The position numbers were made by a program, and so were the translations under genes. Positions 40,958 through 54,837 of a stretch of 64,000 nt of DNA are shown one piece after another. The notes below the pieces were generated by a model. It saw nothing but the letters and a program-made list of their open reading frames with translations, had not been told where the DNA came from and searched no databases. The stretch comes from Subtercola sp. PAMC28395 (GTDB lineage Bacteria > Actinomycetota > Actinomycetes > Actinomycetales > Microbacteriaceae), in contig NZ_CP076547.1 in the NCBI RefSeq assembly GCF_018889995.1, positions 2,108,001 through 2,172,000 of the forward strand, read 5' to 3'. Every line of letters starts with the position of its first letter. The first letter of the stretch is position 1.

Positions 40958-41380
40958 GGTTCCCGGGTGTCCGGAACGGCGCGCACGCTCGACACGCCTG
41001 CGCGCTGGAGCTTGGAGAATCGCATCGCGATTCCGCGACGCCAGCGCCCGGGACAGCTGTGCTGGCCCGGGTTCCCGGGAGGACGCGCACACTCGACACG
41101 CCTGCGCGCTGGAGCTTGGAGAATCGCATCGCGATTCCGCGACGCCAGCGCCCGGGACAGCTGTGCTGGCCCGGGTTCCCGGGCGAGACGCGAAGCGACA
41201 CGCCCGGGCGTAGAGCCCAACTTGCCAGACACGAAACATGCCCGTAATGTTTCCTCTTGTCACCCCAAAGGTTCGGAAAGCGGAAGAGCTTACCGGCCTC
41301 AAGCGGGGCCATCCACAGCAGTGAAAACCTCTTGTTCGAAAGAACTTCGAGAGTTTGGGCACAGCTCGTCGGATGTAGAT
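40958..41380. other. Intergenic region between tyrS and the rrn promoter
   Basis: No credible gene lies here. The first half is the 104-bp tandem duplication (separate entry). GGTTCCCGGG occurs three times (40958, 41070, 41174), once at each repeat border. The second half leads into the AT-richer rrn promoter area and includes a small GTTC-GAAA-GAAC hairpin near 41334-41345. Confidence 0.6.
40988..41183. repeat. 104-bp direct tandem repeat with nested palindromes
   Basis: Bases 40988-41079 (92 bp) are identical to 41092-41183; the next 7 bases outward differ by one. The period is 104 bp, and a partial flank with 8 extra bases precedes the first copy. Each copy contains GAATCGC-ATC-GCGATTC, the 8-bp palindrome ACAGCTGT framed by CCAGC/GCTGG, and two CCCGGG blocks, so each RNA or single strand would fold strongly. 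It may end the tyrS transcript or be a dispersed element. Confidence 0.9.
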
Positions 41381-41381
41381 A

Positions 41382-41387
41382 TATAGT
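41382..41387 (+). promoter_or_regulatory. Probable rrn promoter -10 (TATAGT)
   Basis: TATAGT lies in the AT-rich stretch GTAGATATATAGTAG, about 265 bp before 16S. TTGGGC at 41355-41360 is the best -35 but at an unusually long 21-bp spacing; TAGATA (41376-41381) with a 15-bp spacing is the alternative. The exact hexamer pair is uncertain. Confidence 0.45.
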
Positions 41388-41450
41388 AGTGAAGTTGCCT
41401 GTTCGGGTCTTCGTCGTAACGATGAAGCAACCGGTTCAGAGCGTCCGATC

Positions 41451-41650
41451 TTTGAGAACTCAACAGCGTGCACATTGTCAAATGCCAAATCCCCGTGGCA
41501 CCTTTTGGGTGTCCGGGTTCCTTTGGGAAATGAAATTAGCAGATCACTTTTAGTGGTTTGCGGACAAGCAAGTCAGTAATGATTTGTTCTGTCAGCATCA
41601 AACTTGTCATTCGTTCTTCGATTCCCGTTGAGCGTTTGGCGCGTAAGCAT
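41451..41650 (+). ncRNA. rrn leader with antitermination/processing sequence
   Basis: TTTGAGAACTCAACAG at 41451-41466 is the boxA-like leader motif seen before actinobacterial 16S genes. Bases 41456-41473 pair with 43351-43368 in the spacer (16 Watson-Crick pairs and 1 wobble of 18), and 41605-41615 pairs with 43216-43225, forming nested helices around 16S that would be RNase III-type processing stems. Confidence 0.6.
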
Positions 41651-46787
<5,137 letters not shown>

Positions 46788-46848
46788 ACCACCACCACAC
46801 CCCCAGCAACGGCATGGTGTGGCTGAAAATCTTTGCGCAACAAAAACA

Positions 46849-46869
46849 CTCGCGTCCACTCTGTGGTTC
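46849..46869 (+). ncRNA. 3' arm of the 23S processing stem
   Basis: CTCGCGTCCACTCTGTGGTTC is complementary to spacer bases 43508-43528 at 19 of 21 positions, with one further G-U pair. The two would bring the 23S ends together for processing. The rest of the 23S-5S spacer (46788-46979) shows no gene. Confidence 0.65.
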
Positions 46870-46979
46870 CCGACATACGGTCGGGTCACAACCAAACCCC
46901 CAAGGGTTCGGTACAACTAAACATGAACGAAGCTAAACACTTCCGAACATTTTTAGACACCCGTAAGGATGTCCCTAAT

Positions 46980-47097
46980 GTTTCGGCGGCCATAGCGCGA
47001 GGGAAACGCCCGGCAACATTCCGAACCCGGAAGCTAAGACTCGCAGCGCCGATGGTACTGCAAGGGAGACCTTGTGGGAGAGTAGGACACCGCCGGA
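46980..47097 (+). rRNA. rrf: 5S ribosomal RNA
   Basis: The sequence from GTTTCGGCGGCCATAGCG to GACACCGCCGGA, about 118 nt, has the 5S landmarks: terminal helix TTCGGCGG/CCGCCGGA, the CGCCCGGCAACATTCCGAACCC region and the GGTACTGCAAGGGAGACCTTGTGGGAGAGTAGG loop area (shown here in parts). Ends are within a few bases. Confidence 0.95.
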
Positions 47098-47116
47098 CTC
47101 ACTTTAGAAACACGAC

Positions 47117-47152
47117 AGAGGCCCACCCCACCAGGTGGGCCTCTTCTCGTTA
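47117..47152 (+). terminator. Rho-independent terminator of the rrn operon
   Basis: AGAGGCCCACC (47117-47127) and GGTGGGCCTCT (47134-47144) form an 11-bp stem with a 6-nt loop, followed by the T-rich TCTCGTT. It starts 20 bp after 5S. Confidence 0.9.
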
Positions 47153-47229
47153 ACAGACAACCCCCACAACCGGCACCTAAAGTGACCAACGGGAATCCGT
47201 GCAGAGCCTCGTGAACACACCGAGACGTT

Positions 47230-47235
47230 TACACT
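47230..47235 (+). promoter_or_regulatory. -10 element TACACT for the TPR-like gene cluster
   Basis: TACACT lies 46 bp before the ATG at 47282, which has its own AAGGAG; this gives a normal leadered transcript starting after the rrn terminator. Confidence 0.4.
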
Positions 47236-47281
47236 GGAATCCATACCTACACAGCGCGCGTACGAATAAACAAGGAGTGTC

Positions 47282-48262
47282 ATGAGCGATTCACCAGACA
47301 GGGAGAAGCGCCCAGGGCGACGTGAAGACGGCGCGCGATCAGATGGCGGCAGGACGGGTTCAGCTCGACCGCGGAGCGCCAAGCCTCCTCAGGCGTCAGG
47401 TGAACGGCGCCTCTGGACCAGCGACGGTAAGCCTGCCCGCAGTGCAGCTCCCGGTTCCCGTGACAAGCAGCACGCGCAGCGTGGCGGTCGCCGGGAAGAG
47501 GAGCTCACCCCCGAAGAACTCCGCGCCAGGGAACTCCGCGCCGTCCGCCCACATCATGACGACCCCGAGGTGCCCGAAGACGTTTCGGTCAAGGAACTCG
47601 ACCGGGGTGCGTTCAATGAACTGAAGACTTTGTCGAAAGAGAACGCCGACGGTGTGGCAAAGCACCTCGTGATGGTCGCACGACTGATCGAATCGGATCC
47701 GGAGCTGGCGCACAAGCACGCAACGTCTGCTTCCCGTCGCGCGGGGCGCATCGCCATGGTGCGCGAGACACTCGCCATCACGGCCTATGCGACAGGCGAC
47801 TACGCCCTCGCGATTCGCGAATTGCGCACCTATCGACGGATCTCGGGGTCGAATGAGCAACTTGCGCTCATGGTCGACAGTGAGCGTGGACTCGGACGCC
47901 CCGATCGAGCACTGGAGCTGGGCCGCTCTGTGGAGCGTCACACTCTCACGCCCGCAACCCAGGTGGCCGTGGCGATTGCCATGTCGGGGGCGCGTCTCGA
48001 TCTGAACCAGCCCGAGGCGGCACTTGCCGAGCTCGAGATTCCCCAGCTCGATCGCAACCTCGCCTACTCCTACAGCCCCGAGCTGTTCTGGGCGTACGCA
48101 GAGGTGCTCGATGACCTCGGTCGCGAGAGCGACGCGGCGCAGTGGCGTGCCTACGCCGAGCGTGCCGAAGACGCGCTCGACGCGGCCGAAGGTGATGACG
48201 ACACGATCGAGGTCTTCGAGGAGGAGGTGGATGGTGGCGCTCTTCACGAAGAAGGTGAGTGA
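47282..48262 (+). CDS. TPR-like cytoplasmic protein
   Basis: The 326-residue protein has a disordered, Arg/Ser/Gly-rich N-terminus (to about 75). A helical-repeat region of TPR type (about 115-300) follows, with motifs such as AYATGDYALAIRELRTYRR and GLGRPDRALELGRS. The C-terminus is very acidic (EGDDDTIEVFEEEVDGG). The position right before the HAD-tlyA-nadK-recN cluster matches Rv1691 of M. tuberculosis (from memory). No enzymatic motif is visible; role unknown. It overlaps the HAD gene by 32 bp. Confidence 0.8.
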   Translation: MSDSPDREKRPGRREDGARSDGGRTGSARPRSAKPPQASGERRLWTSDGKPARSAAPGSRDKQHAQRGGRREEELTPEELRARELRAVRPHHDDPEVPEDVSVKELDRGAFNELKTLSKENADGVAKHLVMVARLIESDPELAHKHATSASRRAGRIAMVRETLAITAYATGDYALAIRELRTYRRISGSNEQLALMVDSERGLGRPDRALELGRSVERHTLTPATQVAVAIAMSGARLDLNQPEAALAELEIPQLDRNLAYSYSPELFWAYAEVLDDLGRESDAAQWRAYAERAEDALDAAEGDDDTIEVFEEEVDGGALHEEGE

Positions 48263-49259
48263 CGGAGGGCTGCTTGCTGCTCCGATCGATGGTGTGGATG
48301 TTCTGCTCGCCGACCTCGACGGGGTGGTCTACAAGGGCAAAGGTGCCATCGACCACGCCGTCGGTGCCCTGAGCCGCGCCGCGGGTTCCGGGATTCGCGT
48401 GGGCTACATCACGAACAACGCGTCGCGCACAGACGCACAGGTCGCTGAACACCTTTCCAGTTTCGGTCTCTCGGTTGGAGCTGCTGATGTCGTGACCAGT
48501 CCGCAGGCTGCCGTTCGGCTGCTTTCGGGGCTCGTGCCGGCGGGCTCCACGATCCTGGTCGTCGGGGGTATCGGGTTGACCAGTGAGGTCGAGAGGGCGG
48601 GATTCAGCGTGACACGGCAGGCGGATGACCTGCCCGCGGCCGTCATCCAGGGCTTTTCGCCTGATGTCGGCTGGAAAGACCTTGCTCAGGCCAGTTTTGC
48701 CCTCCACCGAGGAATTCCGTGGGTGGCCACCAACACCGACTGGACCATTCCCGTTGAGGGCGGCATCGCGCCGGGCAACGGCACGCTTGTGTCTGCGGTA
48801 CACACCGCTGTGGGCATCCTGCCCGTCGTGGGCGGAAAGCCCGAGAAGGCGATCTTCGATGCAGCCGTGGCTCGTTTCGGTGCGGAGAATCCGCTCTTCA
48901 TCGGCGACCGTCTCGACACAGACATCATCGGCGCGAACCGCGCAGGAATGCGATCCGTGCAGGTGCTCACCGGCATCGATGGCCCGAAGCAGCTGCTCGC
49001 CGCGGACAAGGATTCCCGGCCGACCTTCATTCTCGACGACCTGCGCGGGTTGTTCGAGCCGTACCCTGACGTGCAGGTCGCAGACGATCTGTTGTCGGCG
49101 ACCGCGGGCAAGGCGGTCGTGCGTCTTCGTGGGAACAGTCTCGAGGTCGCAAAGGCCGGCGACTCTGGCGTCAACAGACTGAGGGCCGCGTGCAGCCTGC
49201 TCTGGGCATCCGGTCGCCCGATTTATGGGCTGGTCGTAGCGCCTGAGCTCTATAGCTGA
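48231..49259 (+). CDS. HAD-superfamily phosphatase (NagD/PNPase-like, subclass IIA)
   Basis: The 342-residue protein has HAD motif I with nucleophile Asp28 and Asp30 (LLADLDGVVYKG), motif II in YITNNASRT, the Lys in VVGGKPEKAIFD and the C-terminal acidic motif GDRLDTDIIGANRAG. Relatives dephosphorylate sugar phosphates or phosphoglycolate; the substrate here is unknown. About 70 residues follow the HAD core. ATG 48231 was chosen for GGAGG about 5 bp upstream; a GTG at 48255 is an alternative. Confidence 0.88.
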   Translation: MVALFTKKVSDGGLLAAPIDGVDVLLADLDGVVYKGKGAIDHAVGALSRAAGSGIRVGYITNNASRTDAQVAEHLSSFGLSVGAADVVTSPQAAVRLLSGLVPAGSTILVVGGIGLTSEVERAGFSVTRQADDLPAAVIQGFSPDVGWKDLAQASFALHRGIPWVATNTDWTIPVEGGIAPGNGTLVSAVHTAVGILPVVGGKPEKAIFDAAVARFGAENPLFIGDRLDTDIIGANRAGMRSVQVLTGIDGPKQLLAADKDSRPTFILDDLRGLFEPYPDVQVADDLLSATAGKAVVRLRGNSLEVAKAGDSGVNRLRAACSLLWASGRPIYGLVVAPELYS

Positions 49260-49269
49260 AACGCGCGGG

Positions 49270-49275
49270 TAGCCT
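49270..49275 (+). promoter_or_regulatory. -10 element TAGCCT before the 54-residue gene / tlyA
   Basis: TAGCCT ends 6 nt before GTG 49282. GGAGG abuts the GTG with no gap, too close for a normal Shine-Dalgarno, so leaderless initiation is plausible. Confidence 0.3.
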
Positions 49276-49281
49276 TGGAGG

Positions 49282-49446
49282 GTGACGTCAGAAGCGAATG
49301 AACCCACCGGCCAGGGCACGTTGCTGCCGCGGCTCGGGCTGATCGAAGACCAGCCGCTCGAGGCGCGTGCAGCGGCGTACGTTCAACTGCACGATGAACT
49401 ACGCATCCGGCTCGAAGGTGGAGACGTCGCGGCGACCCGTGGTTGA
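49282..49446 (+). CDS. Small conserved protein between HAD phosphatase and tlyA
   Basis: A 54-residue frame runs from GTG 49282 to TGA 49446. The sequence (LLPRLGLIEDQPLEARAAAYVQLHDELRIRLE) is an amphipathic helical hairpin. Its place matches the small protein Rv1693 between Rv1692 and tlyA in M. tuberculosis (from memory). The stop overlaps the chosen tlyA start by 8 bp. Function is unknown. An earlier tlyA start would overlap it more. Confidence 0.7.
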   Translation: MTSEANEPTGQGTLLPRLGLIEDQPLEARAAAYVQLHDELRIRLEGGDVAATRG

Positions 49447-50302
49447 CAACACCTTCAGCGAAGAACCCCGCGACGAACACGATGAGGCACTCGTCTCGTC
49501 CCGCCTGGATTCCGCACTGACCACCAGCGGCCTGGCGCGCTCCCGCAACCAGGCGGCCCAGCTGATCGCCGACGGCCTGGTCAGCGTCGATGGTGTCGTC
49601 ATCGTGAAGCCGTCTGCGCGCGTGAATGCCGGCCAGGAATTGCGCGTCGAAGGTGACGACCACTACGTCAGCAGGGGAGCGGGCAAGCTGGTGGCCGCGC
49701 TCGACGCCTTCGCTGCGGTGGGCGTGGCCGGTCGCATTGCCCTCGATGCCGGTGCTTCCACCGGCGGTTTCAGCCAGGTACTGCTCGAACGAGGTGTGGC
49801 GAAGGTGATCTCGGCCGACGTGGGGCACGGGCAGTTGTCGCCGATCGTCTCTGCTGACCCTCGGGTGAGCGTCGTCGAGGGCTACAACATCCGGTATGCA
49901 ACGCCGGAATCCCTTGCGCAGGTTTCTGGGGTCACGGATGCCCCCACCCTCGTCGTCGCGGATCTCTCGTTCATCTCGTTGACGACGGTGCTGCCGGCGC
50001 TGGTCGCGGTCGCCGCAGACGGTGCTGACTTCGTTCTGCTGATCAAGCCGCAGTTCGAGGTCGGTCGCACGGGCATCCGGGAAGGTGTCGTGCGGAACGC
50101 CGGGCTGCGCGCCGACGCCATTTCGGCGGTGTTGTGGGCCGCTTTCGACCTCGGGCTCGGTACTTCGGGCATCATCTCCTCCCCAGTTCTCGGGAACGCT
50201 GGGAATCACGAGTATCTCGTTTGGCTCAGCGCAACCGCAGGCAGCAATCCGACAGAATGGTTGGACGTCGTCTTTGACCTTTCAGGAGCACACACCCCGT
50301 GA
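49439..50302 (+). CDS. tlyA: rRNA 2'-O-methyltransferase TlyA
   Basis: TlyA methylates ribose at 16S C1409 and 23S C1920 in mycobacteria and thereby confers sensitivity to capreomycin. The 287-residue protein has an N-terminal S4 domain (about 18-85, LDSALTTSGLARSRNQAAQLIADGLVSVDG) and an FtsJ-type methyltransferase domain with ALDAGASTGGFSQVLLERG and the K-D-K-E type residues (VADLSFIS, LIKPQFEVG). GTG 49439 is chosen because an upstream start would add unrelated residues. Members lacking 16S activity exist, so the 16S target is likely but not certain. Confidence 0.9.
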   Translation: MVDNTFSEEPRDEHDEALVSSRLDSALTTSGLARSRNQAAQLIADGLVSVDGVVIVKPSARVNAGQELRVEGDDHYVSRGAGKLVAALDAFAAVGVAGRIALDAGASTGGFSQVLLERGVAKVISADVGHGQLSPIVSADPRVSVVEGYNIRYATPESLAQVSGVTDAPTLVVADLSFISLTTVLPALVAVAADGADFVLLIKPQFEVGRTGIREGVVRNAGLRADAISAVLWAAFDLGLGTSGIISSPVLGNAGNHEYLVWLSATAGSNPTEWLDVVFDLSGAHTP

Positions 50303-51216
50303 CACGATCCCGCTACATTCTCGTCGTGCTGCACACCGGTCGACGGGACTCGGTCGAAGCGGCCATCCGGGTGTGCGACCAGCTCGTCGCCTCGGGGGTC
50401 GTGCCCGTGCTGGCCCCGAGCGACCTTGCCGACATCGCGGCGCGACTCACCGATGCCAGCGTGATCGGGGTACTGGGTGACAATGTCGACCTCGGCGACC
50501 TCGAACTCGTGATCGTTCTCGGTGGCGACGGCACCATACTGCGCGCGGCCGAGGTGGTTCGGGGGTGTTCAGTGCCGCTGCTGGGCGTGAATCTCGGCCA
50601 CGTGGGGTTCCTCGCAGAGAGTGAGCGCGAAGACCTGACCGAGTCGGTCGAGCGGGTGCTCTCCGGTGACTACATCGTCGAAGAACGAATGACTCTCGAC
50701 ATCGTGGTGACCAGTAATGACGAGGTGATCTACGAGGATTGGGCTCTCAACGAGGCCACAGTCGAGAAAGCCAGCCGGGAACGCATGATCGAGGTGGTCA
50801 TCGAGGTCGATGGCCGCCCACTCTCGTCGTTCGGCTGTGATGGAGTGGTGATGGCGACGCCCACAGGCTCGACTGCCTACTCGTTCTCGGCCGGCGGGCC
50901 GATCGTGTGGCCGAGCCTCGACGCGCTGCTGTTCGTTCCACTCAGCCCGCACGCCCTGTTCTCACGAGCGCTCGTGATCGGTCCGGAGTCCGTTCTCGCC
51001 GTCGAGCTGCTCGAGCGTGCGCCGGGGGCCGGTGTGCTCTGGTGCGACGGTCGTCGGGGTTTTGACCTTCCGAGTGGGTCGCGGGTCGAGTCACGCCGGT
51101 CGTCGGTGCCGGTGCGCCTTGCCCGGCTCACCCACGGGCCGTTCTCCGACAGGCTTGTTCAGAAGTTCGCCCTGCCTGTTCAAGGTTGGCGTGGCCCTGT
51201 GAGACGCGGGGAGTGA
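50299..51216 (+). CDS. nadK: NAD kinase
   Basis: NadK phosphorylates NAD to NADP with ATP or polyphosphate. The 305-residue protein has the GGDGT motif at 75-79 and the ATPTGSTAYSFSAGGP active-site segment. The sequence is of the ppnK type of Actinobacteria. The GTG start overlaps the tlyA stop by 4 bp. recN follows. Confidence 0.96.
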   Translation: MTRSRYILVVLHTGRRDSVEAAIRVCDQLVASGVVPVLAPSDLADIAARLTDASVIGVLGDNVDLGDLELVIVLGGDGTILRAAEVVRGCSVPLLGVNLGHVGFLAESEREDLTESVERVLSGDYIVEERMTLDIVVTSNDEVIYEDWALNEATVEKASRERMIEVVIEVDGRPLSSFGCDGVVMATPTGSTAYSFSAGGPIVWPSLDALLFVPLSPHALFSRALVIGPESVLAVELLERAPGAGVLWCDGRRGFDLPSGSRVESRRSSVPVRLARLTHGPFSDRLVQKFALPVQGWRGPVRRGE

Positions 51217-51236
51217 GGCGCGTGCGCCAAACAGAT

Positions 51237-53057
51237 ATGAATACAGAACTCGATTTCGATTCGAACACACCTGAGCGCGCCGGTCAGCCGGTTCGCGGTG
51301 TGATCGATGAGATCACCATTCGTGACCTCGGGGTCATCGCCGAGGCCGTGCTCCCGCTGGGGCCTGGATTCACCGCGGTGACCGGTGAGACCGGCGCGGG
51401 CAAGACCATGGTGGTGCAGGCTCTCGGACTTCTGATGGGCGAGCGCGCAGTCGCAGGCCAGGTGCGCGTGGGCAGTCCCCAGAGCTGGGTCGAAGGGCGC
51501 TGGCGGATTCCCACGGTCGGCCCGGTCGCCGATCGGGTGAACGACGCCGGCGGCCAGATCGACGAGCTCGGTGCTGACGAGCTCGGTGCTGACGGGCTCG
51601 GTGCCCACGGGCTGGGGGAGCTCATCCTTACGCGCTCGGTCTCAGGCGAGGGGCGCAGCCGCGCCATCGTCGGGGGTCGGAGTGCGCCGGTGGGTGTGCT
51701 GAGCGAGCTCGGTGAGCGGTTGGTGGTGGTGCATGGTCAATCCGACCAGCTGAGGCTCCGATCATCCACTCAACAGCGCCTTGCGCTCGATCGCTTTGCC
51801 GGAACAGAGTTCCGCGCACTGCTGGAGAAGTACGAATCGGAGTTCCGGGGCTGGCAGGAGCTCAGGCGGGAACGAGACGAACTCGTCTCGCAGCGGGAGG
51901 ATCGCCTGCGCGAAGCCGACGCACTGCGCACAGCCGTCGCCGAGATCGAGCTCGTGGGCCCCGAGAGCGGCGAAGACGTCGCCCTCGCCGAACGGGCGAG
52001 CAGGCTCACGAATCTCGAAGACCTGAGGGTCGCTGCTGCCGGGGCGCGCGAAGCAGTCTCGAGCGACGAGCTCGACGGCAGGCCCGATACGGTGACCCTG
52101 CTCGATTCAGCCCTGCGCCAGCTCGAGCGGGTGAGTGCGCACGACGGTGCTCTCGAGCCCATCGTGGAATCCCTGGCGAGCGCGTCGTTCCTGGTCGCCG
52201 AGATCTCGACGCAGCTCTCGAGCTATCTTGCGGAACTGGACACAGACGGTGGGGCCGAGCTCGACGATGTGCAGGAGCGACGTGCCGAACTCTCGGTGCT
52301 GGCGCGAAAGTACGGCCCCTCGCTCGATGACGTCATCGGATTCTTCGCTTCGGCGGGGCCGCGGCTGCTCGAACTCGACAACGACTCCGATCGCATCGAC
52401 GCACTCTCGGCCGCCGTCGCCGAGGCCGAGTCTGTGGTGCTCGAGCTGGCAGCCGAGCTGACGGTCGAGCGGGTTCGCGCCGCAGAGCAGCTCAGCACGC
52501 TCGTCTCTGGTGAGCTCGCAGCGCTCGCGATGGGCGGGTCCCAGCTGATGGTCGAGGTCACCCAAGGGGTCGAACCGACTCCATCGGGCCGCGACACCAT
52601 AGCCTTCCTTCTCGCCTCTCATGAGGGCGCTGAGCCCCGGCCACTCGGCAAGGGCGCCTCCGGTGGGGAGCTTTCACGCATCATGCTCGCCATCGAGGTG
52701 GTTCTCGCCGCGACCGACCCGGTACCGACGTTCGTGTTCGACGAGGTCGACGCCGGGGTGGGCGGAGCATCGGCGATCGAGATCGGCCGGCGCCTTGCCC
52801 GGTTGGCTGTCGGCTCCCAGGTCATCGTCGTCACGCATCTGGCGCAGGTCGCCGCCTTCGCGACAAACCACCTGTCTGTGGTGAAAGACAGCGATGGTGC
52901 TGTGACCGAGAGCAGCGTTCAGCAACTCCAGGGTGAAGAACGCGTGGCCGAGATGGCCAGGTTGCTCTCCGGGCTGCCCGATTCCGAGAGCGGGCTGGCC
53001 CATGCCAGGGAGCTGATCGAGCTCGCGGCCGAGTCGAGGCGGCAGTGGCGGTCATAG
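51237..53057 (+). CDS. recN: DNA repair protein RecN
   Basis: RecN is an SMC-like ATPase that acts at double-strand breaks. The 606-residue protein has Walker A GETGAGKT (50-57), a long coiled-coil middle (about 195-420) and the C-terminal signature KGASGGELSRIMLAIEVVL with Walker B FVFDEVDAGVGG. The start could also be GTG 51222 (after GGGGAG) or GTG 51300, where the conserved core IDEITIRDLGVI begins. Residues 109-128 contain a tandem repeat not seen in most homologs. No LexA box was noticed just upstream. Confidence 0.94.
   Translation: MNTELDFDSNTPERAGQPVRGVIDEITIRDLGVIAEAVLPLGPGFTAVTGETGAGKTMVVQALGLLMGERAVAGQVRVGSPQSWVEGRWRIPTVGPVADRVNDAGGQIDELGADELGADGLGAHGLGELILTRSVSGEGRSRAIVGGRSAPVGVLSELGERLVVVHGQSDQLRLRSSTQQRLALDRFAGTEFRALLEKYESEFRGWQELRRERDELVSQREDRLREADALRTAVAEIELVGPESGEDVALAERASRLTNLEDLRVAAAGAREAVSSDELDGRPDTVTLLDSALRQLERVSAHDGALEPIVESLASASFLVAEISTQLSSYLAELDTDGGAELDDVQERRAELSVLARKYGPSLDDVIGFFASAGPRLLELDNDSDRIDALSAAVAEAESVVLELAAELTVERVRAAEQLSTLVSGELAALAMGGSQLMVEVTQGVEPTPSGRDTIAFLLASHEGAEPRPLGKGASGGELSRIMLAIEVVLAATDPVPTFVFDEVDAGVGGASAIEIGRRLARLAVGSQVIVVTHLAQVAAFATNHLSVVKDSDGAVTESSVQQLQGEERVAEMARLLSGLPDSESGLAHARELIELAAESRRQWRS
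51561..51620 (+). repeat. 15-bp in-frame tandem repeat in recN
   Basis: Two exact units GACGAGCTCGGTGCT (51561-51590) are followed by a 13/15 unit and a weaker fourth. They encode (D/H)(E/G)LG(A/E) pentapeptides in a loop of the ATPase head after the Walker A strand. A slippage-prone insertion is likely. Confidence 0.85.
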
Positions 53058-53064
53058 GTACTGT

Positions 53065-53070
53065 TAGAGT
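53065..53070 (+). promoter_or_regulatory. -10 element TAGAGT for leaderless pyrG
   Basis: TAGAGT ends 8 nt before the pyrG GTG and just after the recN stop (53057). There is no ribosome-binding site. Confidence 0.4.
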
Positions 53071-53078
53071 GGAACTCC

Positions 53079-54833
53079 GTGGATGATCATGAAAACGCGA
53101 GCCCGAGAAGAACCCCCTCTGACCCCGATTCCGGGCCTCACTCTGTGCCTGAACAACTGGTCAAAGCTGGGTCGCAGCCCAAGCTGACGAAGCACATCTT
53201 CGTTACAGGTGGTGTCGTCTCCTCCCTTGGCAAGGGCCTCACTGCGGCAAGTCTCGGCAACCTGCTCACAGCTCGCGGTCTTCACGTCGTGATGCAGAAA
53301 CTCGACCCGTACCTGAACGTCGACCCGGGAACGATGAACCCGTTCCAGCACGGTGAGGTCTTCGTCACCGACGACGGCGCCGAGACGGATCTCGATATCG
53401 GTCACTACGAGCGCTTTCTCGACATCAACCTCAACCAGGCGGCAAACGTCACCACCGGCCAGATCTATTCGACGGTCATCGCCAAAGAGCGGCGCGGCGA
53501 GTATCTCGGTGACACCGTGCAGGTCATTCCCCACATCACTGACGAGATCAAGCGCAGAATGCGCCTGCAGGCGCAGGGTGCCGATGCCCCTGACGTCATC
53601 ATCACCGAAATCGGGGGCACGGTCGGCGACATCGAATCGCAGCCGTTCCTCGAATCGGCCAGGCAGGTGCGCCACGAGCTCGGCCGACGCAACGTGTTCT
53701 TCGTGCACGTCTCGCTGGTTCCGTTCATGAATGCCTCTGGCGAGCAGAAGACCAAGCCCACCCAGCACTCCGTTGCCGCGCTTCGATCGATCGGTATCCA
53801 GCCGGATGCCCTGGTGCTCAGGAGCGACCGCCCGGTCTCAGAGTCCAACAAGCGCAAGATCGCCCTGATGTGCGACGTCGACGAAGACGCCGTCGTCAAC
53901 GCGATCGACGTGCCGAGCATCTACGACATTCCGACCATGCTCCATGAGCAGGGTCTCGACGCCTACATCATCGACCACTTCGGACTCACGACCGACGACG
54001 TCGACTGGTCGGGCTGGTCCACGCTTCTCGAGGCAGTCCATGAACCCAAACACCAGGTGACGATCGGTCTGGTGGGCAAGTACATCGACCTGCCCGATGC
54101 GTACCTGTCGGTCACCGAAGCGCTGCGCGCCGGAGGGTTCGCCCATAAGACGAAGGTCACACTCAAGTGGATCCCGTCAGACGACTGCGAGACGCCAGAG
54201 ATGGCAGCCAAGCAGCTGTCTGATGTCGACGGCATCTGCGTGCCCGGGGGGTTCGGCGTGCGGGGCATCGAGGGCAAGCTCGGCGCACTGCGGTTCGCCC
54301 GCGAGAACGGGATCCCGAGCCTCGGCCTGTGCCTTGGCCTTCAGTGCATGGTGATCGAATACGCACGCAACGTCGTCGGCCTCGCCGATGCGTCGTCGAG
54401 TGAGTTCAACCCGGAGACGCCGTTCCCCGTCATTGCGACGATGGCCGAGCAGGTCGACATCATCGCCGGGGGCGACCTCGGCGGCACGATGCGCCTGGGT
54501 CTCTACGAGGCCAGGCTGGCCCCGGGTTCGCTGGTCGAAGACCTGTACGGCGCTCCCTCCGTAGACGAGCGGCACCGGCATCGCTACGAGGTCAACAACA
54601 ACTACCGCGACAAGATCTCCGAGGCCGGGCTCTGGTTCTCCGGCACGTCTCCCGACGGCCACCTCGTGGAGTTCGTCGAGCTGCCGCGCGAAGTGCACCC
54701 GTACTACGTCGGCACCCAGGCGCACCCAGAGCTGCGTTCCCGCCCCAACCGCGCCCACCCCCTGTTCGACGGGCTCATCGTCGCCGCACTCGATCGCCAG
54801 GAAGCCAGCCGGCTCTTCGCTGCAGAGGCGTGA
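53079..54833 (+). CDS. pyrG: CTP synthase
   Basis: PyrG aminates UTP to CTP with glutamine. The 584-residue protein has the synthase domain (about 35-305; [16 protein letters not shown]) and a class I amidotransferase domain (about 325-570) with Cys418 in GLCLGLQCM and the His-Pro-Glu pair in AHPELRSRP. The first 34 residues ([15 protein letters not shown]...) are a non-conserved extension. The GTG start has a -10 element 8 nt upstream and no Shine-Dalgarno sequence. Confidence 0.97.
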   Translation: MDDHENASPRRTPSDPDSGPHSVPEQLVKAGSQPKLTKHIFVTGGVVSSLGKGLTAASLGNLLTARGLHVVMQKLDPYLNVDPGTMNPFQHGEVFVTDDGAETDLDIGHYERFLDINLNQAANVTTGQIYSTVIAKERRGEYLGDTVQVIPHITDEIKRRMRLQAQGADAPDVIITEIGGTVGDIESQPFLESARQVRHELGRRNVFFVHVSLVPFMNASGEQKTKPTQHSVAALRSIGIQPDALVLRSDRPVSESNKRKIALMCDVDEDAVVNAIDVPSIYDIPTMLHEQGLDAYIIDHFGLTTDDVDWSGWSTLLEAVHEPKHQVTIGLVGKYIDLPDAYLSVTEALRAGGFAHKTKVTLKWIPSDDCETPEMAAKQLSDVDGICVPGGFGVRGIEGKLGALRFARENGIPSLGLCLGLQCMVIEYARNVVGLADASSSEFNPETPFPVIATMAEQVDIIAGGDLGGTMRLGLYEARLAPGSLVEDLYGAPSVDERHRHRYEVNNNYRDKISEAGLWFSGTSPDGHLVEFVELPREVHPYYVGTQAHPELRSRPNRAHPLFDGLIVAALDRQEASRLFAAEA

Positions 54834-54837
54834 CCCG

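Noticed and set aside
40988..41183. CRISPR array
   Set aside because: There are only two adjacent copies without spacers, and no cas genes are in the window.
40780..41232. Open frames across the tandem duplication (40780-41232 and 40865-41488 on -, 40967-41386 on +) with repeated peptides
   Set aside because: The internal repeats arise from the DNA duplication; the frames run into tyrS or the rrn promoter and have no start signals.
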